Part shown: one piece after another, positions 25,975 through 37,898 of the stretch
Layout: each line of letters starts with the position of its first letter
Numbering within the stretch: the first letter of the stretch is position 1
From: Macrotrachela quadricornifera
Taxonomy: Eukaryota > Rotifera > Eurotatoria > Philodinida > Philodinidae
Reading direction: 5' to 3'
NCBI GenBank assembly: GCA_022393335.1
Contig: JAJEKB010020906.1
Location: forward strand, 1,178,801 to 1,242,800
DNA: 64,000 nucleotides
Notes under the pieces: generated by a model
What the model saw: the letters and a program-made list of their open reading frames with translations, nothing else
Database searches by the model: none
Told to the model about the DNA's origin: nothing
Translations under genes and position numbers: made by a program

Positions 25975-28900
25975 AAAAAAAAACAAGTTTTTCTTCTACC
26001 ATTCAAACGAATTGGTTCAAAATGAACTTGTGTAGAAATAAAATTATTCGAGAAAATTTCAGTAAGAAAAATAACTGAAGTAAATAATTGAACGTTTCAA
26101 TTTTCTAGAGTAAATGAAAAAAAAATATTTCTCTCGTCAAATGATCAATCCATGAGAACGAATGAAGTTCAGATAAATTCTTTCGAATATTGGATAGTCG
26201 TCCACAAAATTTATATAGATAACCAGACCGACTATATTTAAATGCTGTTTCAATCGATGAATTCGATTTGATTCAACTCAGATGTTTTCATTCGATTTGA
26301 AATCGACAAATGATAATCATCCGAACATGATTTCGATCTAACACGTAATTATCGGATTATTGGCCAACCAACTAATCGATTCGATTTATCATTAATAAAA
26401 CCAGATAAATATCTGGGAACATCATCATTATATCGTTGTTGAGCACGAATATTTAAAAGAATATTAGTTTCTAACCGTGATCAATAATCACTTATTTTGT
26501 TTATCTACAAAACAGATATTCAAAGGTAGAAGGAAGAGAAAATCAATCTCAAACTTGATGATAAATGATGTTGTTTTCTCTTGAATGAAGAGAATAATTT
26601 CGTAAATGTTGAACTTGATCAAATGAATTTTGATTGGAATTTGAGTAAGTAATTAAAAATAAAAAGAGAAGAAAAATGAATGAATTGAAAATTTCTTTCA
26701 TTATATTCTACATTTGAATTTGTTTGAAACGTTGTTGACGAGCATAATCAATTTGACTTTGATTTAATGGACTTGTTAGAATAGATTGAAGATATTGATA
26801 AAAAGATTTCACCTAGATGATGTATTTGAACTTCTTTCTTAACTTAATCAAATCACTAATCGTTGTTAAACGAAGATATTATTCATTTGTATTCAATTTA
26901 AATTGTTCACCATTGAAAAATTTCTTTCGTTCTTCATCATCATTCGTTTTGTTTCCATGAATGAAACCAACAAATATCATCAAAACAACCGGTGGGATCA
27001 GAGAATTGATTATGGAGATTAACCATTGTTGACTTTTCGATTGTCCAAATTCTATTCCACGTGCAAAAATAAAAAATATCGAAAGAGCAGTTAAACTCAA
27101 ACAGAATTCATATGTTGGATGAATACACAACGAAGGCAATGTGCGACGAGATTCGATTTCCTTTTTTCCTAATGAATTCGATTGAATACGTCGAAATAAT
27201 TCAATAATAATCAGACTTTGAAGAAAGGGAAAGAAATGCCACAATAACTCCAATTTAAACCCAAAATAAGAAATCATGTCGGTGATCAATTAAATTTTTA
27301 CTTATTCAAATTTGATTTGAATCGAAGAAAAAGAAAGAAGAATTCCATTTTTTGAATGATTTATTTCATATTCGGTTTTTAAATCATAATAAATAATACT
27401 TAATAACATCGAAAGAAATAATAAAACAAATAAAGTTCTACATGTATATATGAAGTCAATTGAGAATGACTAAAAATTGAAAATTATATATGATCATCAG
27501 ATAAAAGTTCATAAACTTTGCTTGAAAACTTTTTTAACAAAGAATTTTTCTCCATTTCATTCGCAACAGATAAAATTCGTTCGATCTAATTTGAAAAAAC
27601 GAAATCGAACTTTTCCGTCATGTTTTTCTACTGCAAACCATTGTTCTAATAGAAAATAAAAATTTTCATTCGTTTGTAAATCTCGTATGAGAATATATTT
27701 TGGAAACCATGATGCATCTTCACCTTGGTCACTTTTATCATGTCAAATATGAAGATAATTTAATGATCCATCAATCGAAAGAATTCAGATTTTGATAAAG
27801 ATGCGAACGAATCATTGTTTACCTTGGTACCGTTGAAAAATATTTCGACGCGAATGATTAAATCTTCGAATTTCTATTTCATCGTTCTCACTTGAAAGAA
27901 CAAAATAGACCTAGATAATTCCGATGAACATGTCAATCTTTTGACCAGAAATGTTACTTGAGATTTTGTTCCAGTATCTTTTCGTTGTCCGGTAAATACA
28001 ATTATTTCATAAAAATATACATCATATGGATCATTATCATTCAATCCGATTAAATATAGCCATTTGATTTTGAACAAAAAATTTTCTTTTATTATTTTAC
28101 TTTTTCCATATCTTCTCGATCTTCCAAACGTGCATAAGTGATTAAAATAACATAAATAATCAATAAAGAAATCATAGTTAAACTGTTTGATTTTGATAAA
28201 AATCATTATTTCCGAAAACATAAGACGAATTAATGGATTTAGGTAAGACAAAAAAAGCAATAGTAAAGTCAGTTAAATGTGACGAATAACATTCAATTTC
28301 ATATTCATTTGTTAATGTTCCTACTTTTAATCCTTCACTTTTTCATTGATTACTTTCATCAAGATAATAATAAACTGATAGATAGATTCGTAAGAAATAA
28401 TTTGATGTTCAATGACATGTGTCATCCGAAATAGGAGAACTTGAATAGACACAATAATTGGTCATTTCTTGACAAGTTAATTCTCTTAAACTAAATACTA
28501 ATGATTGACGATTGGAAGTCTTTTCATTATCAAGAAAAAATCGATAAATAAAATCAGAATTGATATCTAAAATTTTCAGAAGATTATTATTTCTTTCATT
28601 CTGCGAAGAAATCGAAATAATATTTACTTGAAGGACATAAAATAGTCCATTCATCAACTCGATTTCTTGAACTATTCAATTCAGACATTTGATCAAATTT
28701 ATAAATTAATAAATAAGACAAAGAATGATTCAACTGACGAATCTCTAGATGAATAGACATTGATTCTGCATTGGAAAGAATAACATAATGATAAGAAAAC
28801 ATTTGATCATGACAAGTGGATGTGACATTTTCCAAGATCATTGATGAAAGTTGAAAATTATTATCTCGAGGAATAATCATCTTAATCGATTCATTTAAGT

Positions 28901-29035
28901 TTGTTCGAACAGATAGTTCATTTCCACTTGCATCCAGGATTGATATTGATATGGAACGAGATAGATTTCGATATCCATTAGATCCGGAATTTCCATAGAT
29001 TGATAATAGTTTCATCAATGACTAATGGCCATTTC
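25975..29035 (-). pseudogene. Polycystin-1-like (PKD1/REJ-PLAT-TM) pseudogene, 5'-truncated
   Basis: Read on the minus strand from 29035, the homologous blocks occur in the family order but in shifting frames with stops. First is a REJ/GAIN-like region (RNLSRSISISILDASGN, then YLLIYKFDQM and WTILCPS). A region before the GPS follows (FIYRFFLDNE, YEIECYSSHLT), then a PLAT domain (YFYEIIVFTGQRKD, then SWFPKYILIRDLQT). Next are TM segments (ELLWHFFPFLQSLIIIELFR and LSIFFIFARGIEFG). Last is the polycystin extracellular/TOP-like domain (RAQQRYNDDVPRYLSGFIND, LSELHSFSWIDH, VQLFTSVIFLTEIF). Polycystins are membrane receptors or channels; bdelloids carry many REJ/PLAT relatives. The number of frame changes is far more than introns could explain, so it is dead. 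Its 5' end stops at the repeat starting ~29041. Confidence 0.75.
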
Positions 29036-29040
29036 AGAGT

Positions 29041-29515
29041 TAAATGGCCGTGGACATTTTTTGAATAACTTTTGATAGGAATGAGATAGAGACCTGCGGT
29101 TTTCACCCTTTGAAAGAGCAGATGAAGACGCATCGAACCATATATAGAAAGACTTTTCTAAAGGTTTTAGCCAAACATTTTCAAAGAATTGCGTTTTTCT
29201 TATACGTTAAAAAAGTGATTTTTCTATCGAAATACCATAAAAAAAACTTCATTTTTCGACTATTTCGCGGAAAAAATGGGTGCTGGATTGTATTCTAATG
29301 CCTAAAATATCTTATTGGCAGCAGTTAAGAATAGAGCTTTTCCATAGTTTTTTGTAGGTCTTCATTTGGCGGTTCTAGCAAACTCCTGAAAATCGATAAA
29401 TTGATATCGCAGTCATGAGGGACATGTTGTTTTCTTGCCGTTATATGTAACACTATTAGAGAAGTCTTTCTATATATGGTTCGATGTATCTTCATCTGTT
29501 CTTTCAAACAGGACA
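29041..29515. mobile_element. Small foldback repeat next to the polycystin remnant
   Basis: 29101-29160 (GAAAGAGCAGATGAAGACGC, then CGAACCATATATAGAAAGAC) reappears inverted at 29455-29513. The left part also matches 13530-13690. It is non-coding; open frames over it are just the repeated arms. Confidence 0.55.
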
Positions 29516-30430
29516 TTAGTAGATTAATCTAGATGAAATGATGGAGAATATTTTGAATACAATTTCGAAATAGATTATTTATTATTAAGAATTCTTTGGA
29601 CATAATATTATGTGGGATAGATATAACTAACGAGACGGGAAAAGAGTTACGAGCTACATAAATATCATCGTATGTTACAGGAGAAAATATAAACAATATT
29701 GATTCGATCGATTCAGATTATTTTACATAATGTAATTCTATTAAATTGTTATCTTTCAATAACAATTTAAGAAAATCTTACATGATTCCCAACCAACTGT
29801 ATTAGGTAGACACAAATGATTTATTATTATATTTTATGTGTTCGCTGTGATCATGTTATATGTACTATGTGAAATCGACAATCGACATATTTTTATATGG
29901 GATTATTTCTGTAATATAGACATTATGCAGTGTATTACAAGAAATTGAATAAGTAACATATTTTTATTATTAATTGAATCATTTTTGGTGATAATTATTT
30001 ATTAATCATGAATGAAATGTTATTGATCTAAGAGACGTTTCTTCTGTTAACAAATCGATCATTGTACGTTTCTAATATAAAAATTTGGCTTATCATTCAT
30101 TTCATGATTAAATTTTTAAATGAAAGTTTCTTTCTCTATATACATTCTGCATCTAATGTAACTGGTTAGAAACTCAATTCGAGGCATAAAACAAATCCGA
30201 AAGGGGAACACTCGAATATGGTATTAAGTTTACCTACATATATTTGTTCTATAACATTATATAAAATACATTCAATAGCATTCGAACAAACTGAAATTTT
30301 ATCTGCACTGAATAAATATTATTTAAAATCTTCGAAGATTTATATTTATAGGTTATTTCTATAGAACAAAAAACTCGATGAAAAGTATCTCATGGTTCGA
30401 TTATGATTAAAAGAGAGGCAAAAAAAAATT
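29516..30430. other. Intergenic region, nothing recognised
   Basis: AT-rich, non-coding DNA without recognisable repeats or genes. Confidence 0.4.
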
Positions 30431-31310
30431 CGATATAAAAAATATTTATTTATCTTATACCAGCGGAGGTACCCGACGAAAAAGAGAATATGGTTAAATT
30501 TTCACATCTTCCATCCAACTTTTTCTGCTACACATAATACATCTTCTAAAGGACTCTTCCCCGCTGTGGGTGAGCTATCTGCAAGAGAACTTTTCGCGTC
30601 ATACCTGAAACCTCTTGGACAGGACTTTTACCTGCATGAATCACGCATCTTTAATAGGATTGTTCCTGCTATGCGTTAGATGTTTGTCATTGGACTCTTC
30701 TCGCCGTGCGTGATACCTCTTCCACAGGACTTTTTTCACCACACCGGGAACCTCTGCTACAGAGCTCTTTCCGCCGTGTATCAGACATCTTCAACAGGAC
30801 TCTTCTCATCGGACTCAAGCTAACATTCTCACTCTCAAATTTATATTGAACCGCGTCATTTGTTTAGAAAGTGAGCCGATTTTCACATTTAGACCAAAAA
30901 ATTATTGATACGAAACTGTTAATCCTAGAATCATTACAAATTCGTTCATTTTCTGGAAAATTGACGCAAATTTCATCCTCATATAACTTGGATGAAATTT
31001 TACCCACATTCCCCCACCCTACTCTTACTACTGGTCAAAATACTCTTAAAAGCAATCTCTAGACTCAGAAAAGCACCCTAAAAAGTTTGGTAATGTACGC
31101 TATTACAGGACTATCTGGGATGAGATTTCACCCACACCCAACACCCCTCACACCCCCCACACCCTAGTGACCATTATGACCCCACGTCGACCTTCCCCAG
31201 CATCTAAAAAAGAATCGTGGAAAGTTTGGTGGCGCTAGCTATTACAGGAACTGAGTGAATCGCGAACAAACAAACAAAAAGACATTCTTCTTTATATATA
31301 TATAGATTGT
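30430..31310 (+). repeat. Dispersed repeat with CCAGCGGAGGTACCC head and TATATATATAGAT tail
   Basis: The segment begins near TACCAGCGGAGGTACCCGAC. It contains the 35-bp minisatellite and C-rich strings such as CACCCACACCC, then ends GAACAAACAAACAAAAAGAC, a pyrimidine-rich stretch and TATATATATAGAT. The tail resembles those of widespread non-LTR-type or SINE-like invertebrate repeats, but the class is not established. It has no convincing ORF. Confidence 0.35.
30551..30812 (+). repeat. 35-bp minisatellite, ~7.5 units
   Basis: Units begin GGACTCTTC or close variants, then a C/G-rich core (CGCCGTGCGTGATACC) and TCTTCCACA. By eye the unit lengths are 36, 35, 35, 35, 35, 35 and 35 bp plus a partial eighth. 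Units differ from one another at many positions, so the array is old. The composition (more G+C than the surroundings) is distinctive. Confidence 0.75.
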
Positions 31311-31380
31311 TTCACATGTCGTCAACACTTTGATCATCGAATTGATCAATATTCCGTTATTAAACAAAACGATTATTTAA

Positions 31381-31786
31381 GTTTTTCCTAGGCATGCACC
31401 GAACCCGAACGTTCGGGTTCGGTGAGTTCGGGATCGGGTTCGGCTCGGGTTCGGTCTCAGAGTTCGGGTTCTGGTTCGGCTCGGGTTCGGTCTCAGAGTT
31501 CGGGTTCTGGTTCGGGTTCCGTCTCAAAGTTCGGGTTCGGTTTTGATCAGTTTAGTCAATCGATAAAAAGGTATAGAAATTAACCCAAATAATAGATCTT
31601 AAAGTCGGTTATTGTATGTCTGTGCACACTAAAAGAAATAGTTCAAAAAAATGAAGAATTTGGAGCATCTGAATAAAACTGACAAGATTAGAAAAAAACC
31701 GAACCCGAACCCGAACCCGAACCCGAACCCTCACACCCTCACCCTCTCGAACGGGAGTTCGGGTTCGGTGCATGCCTAGTTTTTCC
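31381..31786. mobile_element. hAT-type MITE with perfect 8-bp target duplication
   Basis: The element 31389-31778 starts TAGGCATGCACCGAACCCGA and ends with the inverse. It is flanked on both sides by the identical octamer GTTTTTCC (31381-31388 and 31779-31786). An 8-bp duplication is the hAT superfamily signature. The 390-bp interior is largely GGTTCG/CGAACC repeats and encodes nothing. Confidence 0.88.
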
Positions 31787-32053
31787 AATTCATAATTGAT
31801 TGAGCCTGATATTTTTCTTCACTCATTTTTTGTTTTAAAAATAACAGATTAATTTTTTTTTTCAAAAAAAATCAAAATATTTGAATATTTGTCGACCATT
31901 GTGAACTGATTCATCAGGTTGCCTTTTTCTAGACTAGTTTGCGCACCGGACTCTCTTTGGAGATAGGACATATTGTAAAATATTTTAATCATATAAAAAT
32001 CAATTTAAAATGTTTATATAATATGAATGGAAAAGTTCGAAATGCAAAAAAGT

Positions 32054-32524
32054 TTATTGAGAAATAGCTTTTGCACACTCTTTGGCTTTCTTGATATATT
32101 CTTCTTTATTTGAGGAATAAAGACCAGCTGCATCTTTATTGGCCGGTTTTTCATCTATAATTGGATTTGATATCATTGGAGATATTGATGATAAAACAGG
32201 ACCTAATGCAGATTTTGGAGTCCATGCAGTTGCATCATCGGGACTTATGTTAACACTTCCATCTTCATAGACATTAGGATGATAGAGTGGAGGATCGAAT
32301 CGAACCTTCGGTGGTTTACCTGGAAACTCAGGTGGAAATTCGATAAAAAGTTTGAATTTTCCACCTTCATATGGACTCTCTTGTGGTCCATGAAATATAG
32401 CACGCCAAACTTCCACGTTCGATGCATCGACTTGTTCAATATCAGTAATTCCTTGTGGAAGATCTTTTTGTAAATCTTCTACTGCACGCATAATATGAGT
32501 TGCTCGACCTGTCGTACCTGCCAT
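32054..32524 (-). CDS. E2 ubiquitin-conjugating-fold protein lacking the catalytic cysteine
   Basis: A 156-aa single-exon UBC-fold protein spanning the entire domain: the N-terminal helix, then FPGKPPKVRF, then HPN at 82-84 and YEDGS. In active E2s the catalytic Cys lies ten residues after the His of HPN (GSICLDI in the UBE2A type). Here that position is Asn92 (GSVNIS), so the protein should not form a ubiquitin thioester. The rest is intact, including WTP, PMISNP and the C-terminal helix, arguing against neutral decay. It may act as a UEV-like (Mms2/Uev1-type) cofactor or ubiquitin binder; that is inference. The start is the first ATG, with A/T-rich untranslated sequence before it. Immediate neighbours are transposons, so context gives no role. 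Confidence 0.88.
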   Translation of the reverse strand: MAGTTGRATHIMRAVEDLQKDLPQGITDIEQVDASNVEVWRAIFHGPQESPYEGGKFKLFIEFPPEFPGKPPKVRFDPPLYHPNVYEDGSVNISPDDATAWTPKSALGPVLSSISPMISNPIIDEKPANKDAAGLYSSNKEEYIKKAKECAKAISQ

Positions 32525-34095
32525 TGTTCTTTAAATCTAAAAAATATGTTTTATCAAAACAACAAAATATTCTCTGCTTATCATGAAAACTAGTTATTTA
32601 GTAATATTACGATGTAACATAAAAATCTTTTTTTTCTTTAGTTGCATATGTCATTGATTATACAAAGATTTTTATATGTTCTGTCTGAGAAAAGAAAAGG
32701 AGGTGTCTCTCCTTTCATGTTCGATGCCAGCCTGAAAGCATGTTGTTAGTTTTTTTTGCTTTCTTCTTCTTATCTGAATATAATTGATGGTGAATAAATA
32801 ACGTAAATAATTATTCAAAAAAATTCATATGTATTCCTATAGAAACGGATGAGTATTTACGAAGTTAAAAATAACTACGCATCGTTGAAAAATTTTGTTT
32901 ATGCAAAATGTACTATAATTATTCACCATATTTTTCTTTCTGTCTCGCAATTGAGTTGTTTCTCTTTCATCAAAAAAATTTTAACATTCGCCACAAATAG
33001 TGAGAACACGATAATAGTCTCTACGATTTTACGTTAACCGGTGAGCGTTAGCCACGAACCTACCTTTTGGAAACTTCACAATAGTTCGTTAATAGTTCTG
33101 GAACTATGGTAAAGGTTCTGTAGGAAAGTTCTGTGGCCAGTGCTGCATTTATTGTGTAAATTTGATATTTTTTTTATCAAAATAATGAGTGCATGGGCTC
33201 TACAAAGTTTTACATACGAAAAAAATTGTCTAAGAGCTTTGTTTTTTTTAATGGCTAAATATCTGTAGAAATATTCATTGAAATGCGGTTTACAATCATT
33301 TTGTTGTGCATAGATATTGTGATATAGGAAAGTTTGGCGCACCTTCCTATGAGAAAAATTGTACTTTCAAAATGGAAGGTCCTCTTTACGATCTAAGTAA
33401 TGTGTATAGTTGCGAGCCACAAATGAATTGATATTTAAGAGAGCTTCCATGAGCCCATCGAGCACCGTGTTATATATTGAAGCACTCGATAAATTTTAGA
33501 TTTTTGATCTGATGTTCTCATCTTGTTCAGCATCATTGAAAACCTCTAAATCCAAATTTTTAGCACATTTGGCCGAGCTGGTGAAACATTAGCTCAATTT
33601 TACTGTCAAGCACTCACGAAGTTATTTAAAAAATATTGTCAAAAATCATCTATATAAAGTTGAGATTTTTTTAATAACATAAAGTTAATGAGATTTTTTG
33701 TATTATATACCAAATGATAGAGTATTAAAAGCTGAACAAAATTACCTATTTACATATTATATTTATATAGACTGTTCAGTAGTTATATACGAAATACTAT
33801 TCATGATTAGTCATTTTTTGAGTGAAAAGTGGACCAATTTTTTTCAGTATATTGGCTGCCATTCAGCCATTTTTCGAGTTCCACGCTGAATTTCATAAAT
33901 GTTGTACAGCTTTTCCTTCTCTACAAAATGATAAAAACAGCTTTAAAAAAAGTCCCGCATTGATCCCAAAAATGGTTTACAATGTAGGCCACCTAGACAG
34001 TATTTCTTGAAAAATATATTATGAATATTAAAATAATGGAATGAAATATAGTGGTTTTACTAGTTTTATATGAATAAATAAATAGATAAATTTTA
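32525..34095. other. Intergenic region, no genes recognised
   Basis: About 1.6 kb upstream of the E2-like gene. Small open frames at 32849, 33076(-) and 33698 have no family pattern. Nothing else was recognised. Confidence 0.4.
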
Positions 34096-34099
34096 TTTT

Positions 34100-34154
34100 A
34101 TTTTATAATGTACAAGTTAACTAGAGCTTTCGACATGTCAAATGTCATCATCAG
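34100..34154 (-). ncRNA. Hammerhead-ribozyme-like motif (candidate, Penelope-associated)
   Basis: Minus strand: CTGATGA (34148-34154), a stem formed by GACAT and ATGTC with a five-base loop, then GAAA (34128-34131). This is the order and spacing of a hammerhead core. Stem III and the cleavage triplet could not be resolved in the following sequence (GCTCTAGTTAAC), and stem I would be A/T-only. Hammerhead motifs are known in the terminal repeats of Penelope-like elements, and such an element begins ~1.3 kb away, though on the opposite strand. Confidence 0.3.
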
Positions 34155-34689
34155 TAAAGAAAAGAAAAGAAAAAGACAAATTTTATATATATGTTATTTT
34201 ATTGCTTGTTTTGTTGATATTATTTGAATCTTGAATTTTGTTATTGAATATGAATTACAAGGAATGAGAATTTATTGAACATGTGAGTATCTGGTTCGAG
34301 TTGTGTCTGGGATCGTTGTGGCATGTGTTAAGAACATTTGTTATTTGTTTTAGATTTTGGTTTCAGTATTGTATCGTTAGTGTTTTTTGTAGGGCATTGG
34401 TTCGTTTAGATGGATCTGGCCTGGATGATGATGGTGTCATAGATATAGGTTAATTTGCCTTTGTTTTAATGATATTAGTTTGGTTTGATGATATCAGATC
34501 GTGATGATATGTTTTGGATATATGTTCGAGGGTTAGATCTAGGCTTAGATTTTGGGTTTTTTGATGGTATAAAAGTCCTTCTAATCTTCGTGATGTGTAC
34601 CTTTTGATGTTGATTGACTATTAAGAAGCTTAACATTATTCGTTTCAATACTTGTTTTTAATCTGTTAATACGTGAGTAGAAGTTTTTT

Positions 34690-34915
34690 TTAAAATTAAT
34701 ATTTTAAAAAACAAAAAGCCCACCCCTTTCCCCACTCCGGTTTCACTTGGAGTGACAGGTTCTTCACCGTGGGTTGCCAACAGGTACACCGGTGAAAAAC
34801 ATTCTCCAGGTGCCCTTGTTAGCTGGGCGTTCGGGTCCTTAGCAGATCGTTGATAACTACTCTCCGACTGCATTGCGCGGACCGGGAAAAGTTCGGATCC
34901 GAACCTGTTCCTTTT
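34690..34915. other. G+C-richer non-coding block upstream of the Penelope-like ORF
   Basis: A ~220-bp block with clearly higher G+C than its surroundings, containing repeated CACCGTGGG/CACCGGTG-type words and ending GTTCGGATCCGAACC, a short palindrome. It may be part of the 5' untranslated or terminal region of the Penelope-like element that follows. No tRNA fold could be supported. Confidence 0.3.
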
Positions 34916-36935
34916 GTAATGGATATTAGAATTGAACGTGAAGCCAACGTTTCATGACTCCGTTAGCCCGTTCGTCCATCCTTTACGCTTAAGTAGTTGT
35001 AGTATGACGTGATAAGTAGAATATATATATTTATATATGTTATTTTTTCTCGTTCTGTCCTTTCGTTCTATATATGTTATATTGTTGATTATATATCTTG
35101 GGGGCATCTATAAGTAAATTTTTTTTCTAGTGTGATGTGTTTAATTCGTTGGTAGCTAAGATATATATATATATGGTCATTTTTGTAGAATGGAAAAAAA
35201 AATTTTTTCATTTGAAAAATAAAAGAATATTTTATTAAATTTAATTTTAGTATTTGTAATTAAAAAAAAAAGACATTTTATTGAATTTTTTTGTTGAATT
35301 TTGGAGAAATCTTATTATGATTTAATAAAGATGGTCTTTATTTTTTTGAGGATAGAATTTGAGTTTATGAGAAAAAATTAATAATTTGTGCAACTTATGA
35401 ATGTAATCACATATTGAATTGTGGTGGTATGGTATATCATAAATTTTGTTTATACTTTAGTTTAGGACTATGTTATCAGTATGTATGAATTCGGAAACAA
35501 CTGATGATGGACCACGTGGTTTAATGGATCTACCTTTTCCTTTATTGACTAAAACAAGATTTCAGTTTATAAAAGAAAATTATGGCTATGAATCGTATAA
35601 ATTGTACCAAGCTTATGAAAACACAACGGTTAAGATGAATCGTCTACAGAGTGATTTAAATTATTTATATCAATGTAAATGGAACAATCTTATACCTAAA
35701 TTTCTTCAATTTAAGCTTGCGAATCCATCATTAGCAAATACAAAATCGTACTGGAAATGTCAAAATCTTCTTTTGAAGGAAGAAATATATTCAAAGAAAT
35801 GTAGAGTTAAATACATGTCAAGAATACAAATGAATTTATACAATGAGTTAGAAACTGTTATTTCATCGTGTGAATTGAAAAAAATTAATGATATTATTAA
35901 TGAAATTCAATTCAAAGAGAATAAGGCTAAGTATCGCACTCGTTGTAGGAAATTTAATAGATTGATGAATTTCCAGTATGTACAACAACAACGAAAAGAA
36001 ATTCAACATAAAGTATTAAATGATCATCCAATGAATCAATTTATTAATGAAAACAATAATGATGATGATGATAGTAAAAAAAATTCAAAAATCGTTTGGA
36101 ATTTATCAGATCGTGAGCTTACTGAAGAAGAACTTCATTTTTTGGAAAAAGGATTGTCGTTTAATCGTCTTAGTAAAATTTAATCGTTCAGAAGTAATTT
36201 GTAATATTGAACACTTATTCTATCAGTCATATGGCATCCAAAAAGAACAAACTAATTTTCAAAAATGGAACGAGGATACTGATAGTAGTTCAAACAAAGA
36301 AATTAGGAGCTTAGAACCAAGACAATTATCTCTTGCAGCAGATTTCAAGGCTGCAACAGAAAAATTCTTCAATCAAGCTCAACTATCAATCTAAACAACG
36401 AATAAAATTTTTAATGATTATAATGAGACTCAATTATTGATAAATTTATCCAAAGATTCATCTATAGTAATAACTAGACCTGATCAAGGTAAAGGTGTTG
36501 TTATAATGAATCGTATTGATTATATACAAAAACTGGAAGAAATTTATTTGATACATCAAAATTTGAATTGCTCGATATGGATCCTACTGGTTATCGTGAA
36601 ACTGCATTATCAGCTCTGTTAAGGCGAATGAGAATTGAAGAATATTTAACTGAACAGGAGTACCGATATATTAGACCGGTAGGTTCAATTCCAGCAAGAT
36701 TGTATGGCTTACCAAAAGTCCACAAAACAAATGTATCACTTAGGCCTATTGTATCTTGTATACAATCATATAATTATTGTCTAGGTAAATTTCTTGCTGA
36801 TATTCTCAAGCCTCTATAATTGTCGTTCAGGTAAATTTTTGGCTGGTATTATTAAGCCTATACGTAATAGTGCGTATTCAATTAAGAACACTGACGCATT
36901 TTTTAAATTCTTAAAAGAAAATTCGTCATTATCAA

Positions 36936-37898
36936 TTAACCCTTTCACCGTAATTCGATTTTCCGAGGAAAATAGCTTCAATATACTAATTTTTATGCGT
37001 GTTCACGCTCGATAAATGCGCTCATTGATATTTTCTGTGTGTGCAGATATTTGTTTTTCTTTCTATCATTTGTGCCATCGCATGGTAGATCTTTTATCAC
37101 ATAGGACTGAATAGTTATTCGAGTCTGTCTTTTTTTTTAGTAGACATATTGTGCAATAACAATGAAATAACGAAGAAAACTTTTAATTTTGTCTTCTACG
37201 TTCTTTTCATAGTATTGTCTTTCATTCTTTTTTCATTTGCATGAAGAGTAAGAATGTATGTTAATAAAGGAAAACACGGTATAAATTTTTCTGATCAGTT
37301 ATCAACATCGTATACATGTCTCAGACAGTCCAAAAAGCCCTATCAAAGAGTGGCATTTGAGATGATGTTTGGAATGTCAATAGTAAATGCTTATTTGATT
37401 TACAAAGAAAATCATGACGCAAACTATATGACGATACTGCAGTTTCGTGAAAGTTTTCTGCGATCTTTATTTCTTGATATGCCACACGAGAATCTAAAAA
37501 ACTGGTCCACGAGAACGTTCCACAAGCCAAACGAATGGCAAACTTGCTGATCACAAGTTCAAAGAAATGGAAGAATCTGCCTGCGATGGTTGCAGACTCT
37601 GTGCTGGCTGCTACGAAAAAAACAGAAAACAACAATCAAGAGAAGTGACATATGGGGCAGCAAAGAAAATAAAAACCTCCTGTTCTGACTACGATAAATT
37701 TTTTTGTCTTGAATGTTTTTACCCAGAGCATCATCTGATGGAGTAAAAGACTTAAAGAATACCAAAGACAGTGCAGATGACAGACTATGTTTAACGTCCC
37801 GCCGAAGAAAAACAGCAGAAGAAAGTGCTTTTCTATACAGTTTCTTCTTAAAGTATAGCGTGGCCCACCGGTGGGCCACATCGAGGTGAAAGGGTTAA
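36936..37898 (+). mobile_element. piggyBac-like element, internally deleted, with TTAA target duplication
   Basis: The element 36940-37894 begins CCCTTTCACC and ends GGTGAAAGGG, flanked by TTAA on both sides (36936-36939 and 37895-37898), exactly the piggyBac arrangement. At 955 bp it is too short for a full transposase; only the C-terminal part remains. It lies inside the reverse-transcriptase region of the Penelope-like element, so it is the younger insertion. Confidence 0.88.
37248..37746 (+). pseudogene. piggyBac transposase C-terminal remnant with cysteine-rich domain
   Basis: A fragment of the DDE_Tnp_1_7 family: NFSDQLSTSYTCLRQSKKPY and VNAYLIYKENHD match the conserved C-terminal block of piggyBac transposases. 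A frame change at ~37550 is followed by CDGCRLCAGC, then DYDKFFCLECFYPEHH, the zinc-binding cysteine-rich domain that recognises element ends. The catalytic Asp region is absent, removed by the internal deletion. Two frames plus truncation make it non-functional. Confidence 0.75.

Noticed and set aside
34690..34915. Possible tRNA-like B-box (GTTCGGATCC) in a G+C-rich block
   Set aside because: No cloverleaf, A-box or acceptor stem could be arranged around it; the motif is part of a short palindrome.
35495..35530. CTGATGA near the start of the Penelope ORF as a hammerhead
   Set aside because: No GAAA box or stem II at the required spacing; it is within coding sequence.
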